Assembly: GCA_902766045.1 (NCBI GenBank) | Contig: CACXCA010000010.1 | Location: 62,001-126,000, forward strand | Length of the DNA: 64,000 bases | Origin: an uncultured Bacteroidales bacterium | GTDB taxonomy: Bacteria; Bacteroidota; Bacteroidia; Bacteroidales; Paludibacteraceae | Direction of reading: 5' to 3' | Program-made: the position numbers and the translations under genes | In this document: in pieces, positions 63,518-64,000 of the stretch | How the letters are laid out: each line of letters opens with the position of its first letter | How positions within the stretch are numbered: position 1 is the first letter of the stretch | The notes under the pieces: generated by a model | The model's database searches: none | The model's input: only the letters and a program-made list of their open reading frames with translations | What the model was told of the DNA's origin: nothing

Positions 63518-64000
63518 TTAATTATTAGCAATAGCAACATCTGTGTTATTTGCAGGAACAATCTCTTCTTCTTTTTTCTTAATCAAGCTATCTGTTCCCT
63601 TTCTCTTTAACATGTCGTATGCCAAAGGAGTAGCGACAAACCAAGAAGAATAAGTACCTACAATAACACCAATCAACATAGCAAAGATAAATCCACGGAT
63701 TGTTTCACCTCCGAAGAAGAAGATGATAATCAATACAACAAACGTACTCATTGAAGTACTGAACGTACGACTTAATGTCTGGTTCAATGATCCATTGATA
63801 ACATCTTTAACATTTGCTTTTGGATTCAAACCTAAGTTCTCACGAATACGGTCAAAGATAACCACATTATCGTTGATTGAATAACCGATCACTGTCAAAA
63901 TAGCCGCAATGAATGATTGGTCTATCTCCATAGAGAACGGCATTATATTCTGCAACAATGAGAAGAGTCCAAATATAATCAATGTATCGTGCGTCAAAGA
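63518..64000 (-). CDS. secDF: Protein translocase SecDF, C-terminal (SecF) part, cut by the window edge
   Basis: Only the last 160 or so codons are present. They encode the SecF half of the Sec accessory complex that uses the proton gradient to help pull proteins across the inner membrane. The motif SFIAAILTVIGYSINDNVVIFDRIRENLG is the SecF signature, and SLNQTLSRTFSTSMSTFVVLIIIFFFGGETIRGFIFAMLIGVIVGTYSSWFVATPLAYDML provides the last transmembrane helices. A charged tail (KKKEEEIVPANN) ends the protein. Bacteroidetes usually carry a fused SecDF, which this probably is; the fusion itself lies outside the window. Confidence 0.94.
   Translation of the reverse strand, partial: SLTHDTLIIFGLFSLLQNIMPFSMEIDQSFIAAILTVIGYSINDNVVIFDRIRENLGLNPKANVKDVINGSLNQTLSRTFSTSMSTFVVLIIIFFFGGETIRGFIFAMLIGVIVGTYSSWFVATPLAYDMLKRKGTDSLIKKKEEEIVPANNTDVAIANN

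Overview
The window comes from a low-GC member of the Bacteroidota, most likely order Bacteroidales. The evidence is promoters of the Bacteroidetes type (TTTG, about 19 bases, TAnnTTTG), type IX secretion (T9SS) sorting domains of both type A and type B, a PorP/SprF-family protein, the long two-part form of IspG, several DUF349 repeats in one protein, and a membrane-anchored LytTR regulator. No rRNA, tRNA, CRISPR array, insertion sequence or prophage was seen. The species cannot be named from the sequence.

Layout. Positions 1-3195 (minus strand) carry the start of a secreted PL14-like protein and a family 11 rhamnogalacturonan lyase with a type A T9SS tail, which suggests pectin breakdown. 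Positions 3520-6774 (plus) are housekeeping: a SlyD-like prolyl isomerase, chorismate synthase and prolyl-tRNA synthetase. Positions 6834-33817 (plus) are the centrepiece: an unrecognised outer-membrane barrel, an OmpA-family protein and a PorP/SprF-family protein joined by ATGA overlaps, then a single 23.9-kb gene for a 7981-residue surface protein. That protein has a signal peptide, an N-terminal domain with a four-cysteine zinc-ribbon-like motif, about 91 tandem Ig-like/PKD-like domains, a PKD domain and a type B T9SS C-terminal domain. The Ig-like domains fall into a three-domain super-repeat (A-B-C) that stays in register along the array. By analogy with SprB/SprF of gliding Bacteroidetes, the small genes probably help export or anchor the giant protein.

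Positions 33928-38737 (plus) hold MutS2, an outer-membrane barrel and a flotillin/SPFH protein. Positions 38826-49120 (minus) hold a membrane-anchored EEP-family hydrolase, PNPase, a secreted histidine acid phosphatase, an HD phosphohydrolase, adenylosuccinate synthase, a pseudouridine synthase with an Asn/Gly/Arg-rich repeat tail, and a protein with five DUF349 repeats. Positions 49293-56113 hold a DUF456 membrane protein, a secreted cyclophilin, a GH43 enzyme with two CBM6-like modules, a SulP transporter, and a lipoprotein/barrel pair. Positions 56439-59594 (minus) are a fabH-fabK-fabF fatty-acid synthesis operon, divergent from a membrane LytTR regulator with a textbook promoter. The right end (minus) has ispG, an unknown secreted protein and the 3' end of secDF.

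The giant adhesin cassette is the most unusual system here. The phase-locked three-domain periodicity, the roughly 180 predicted cysteines and the unidentified barrel that heads the operon are the parts least explained by known families. All identifications were made by reading motifs by eye; no database search was possible.
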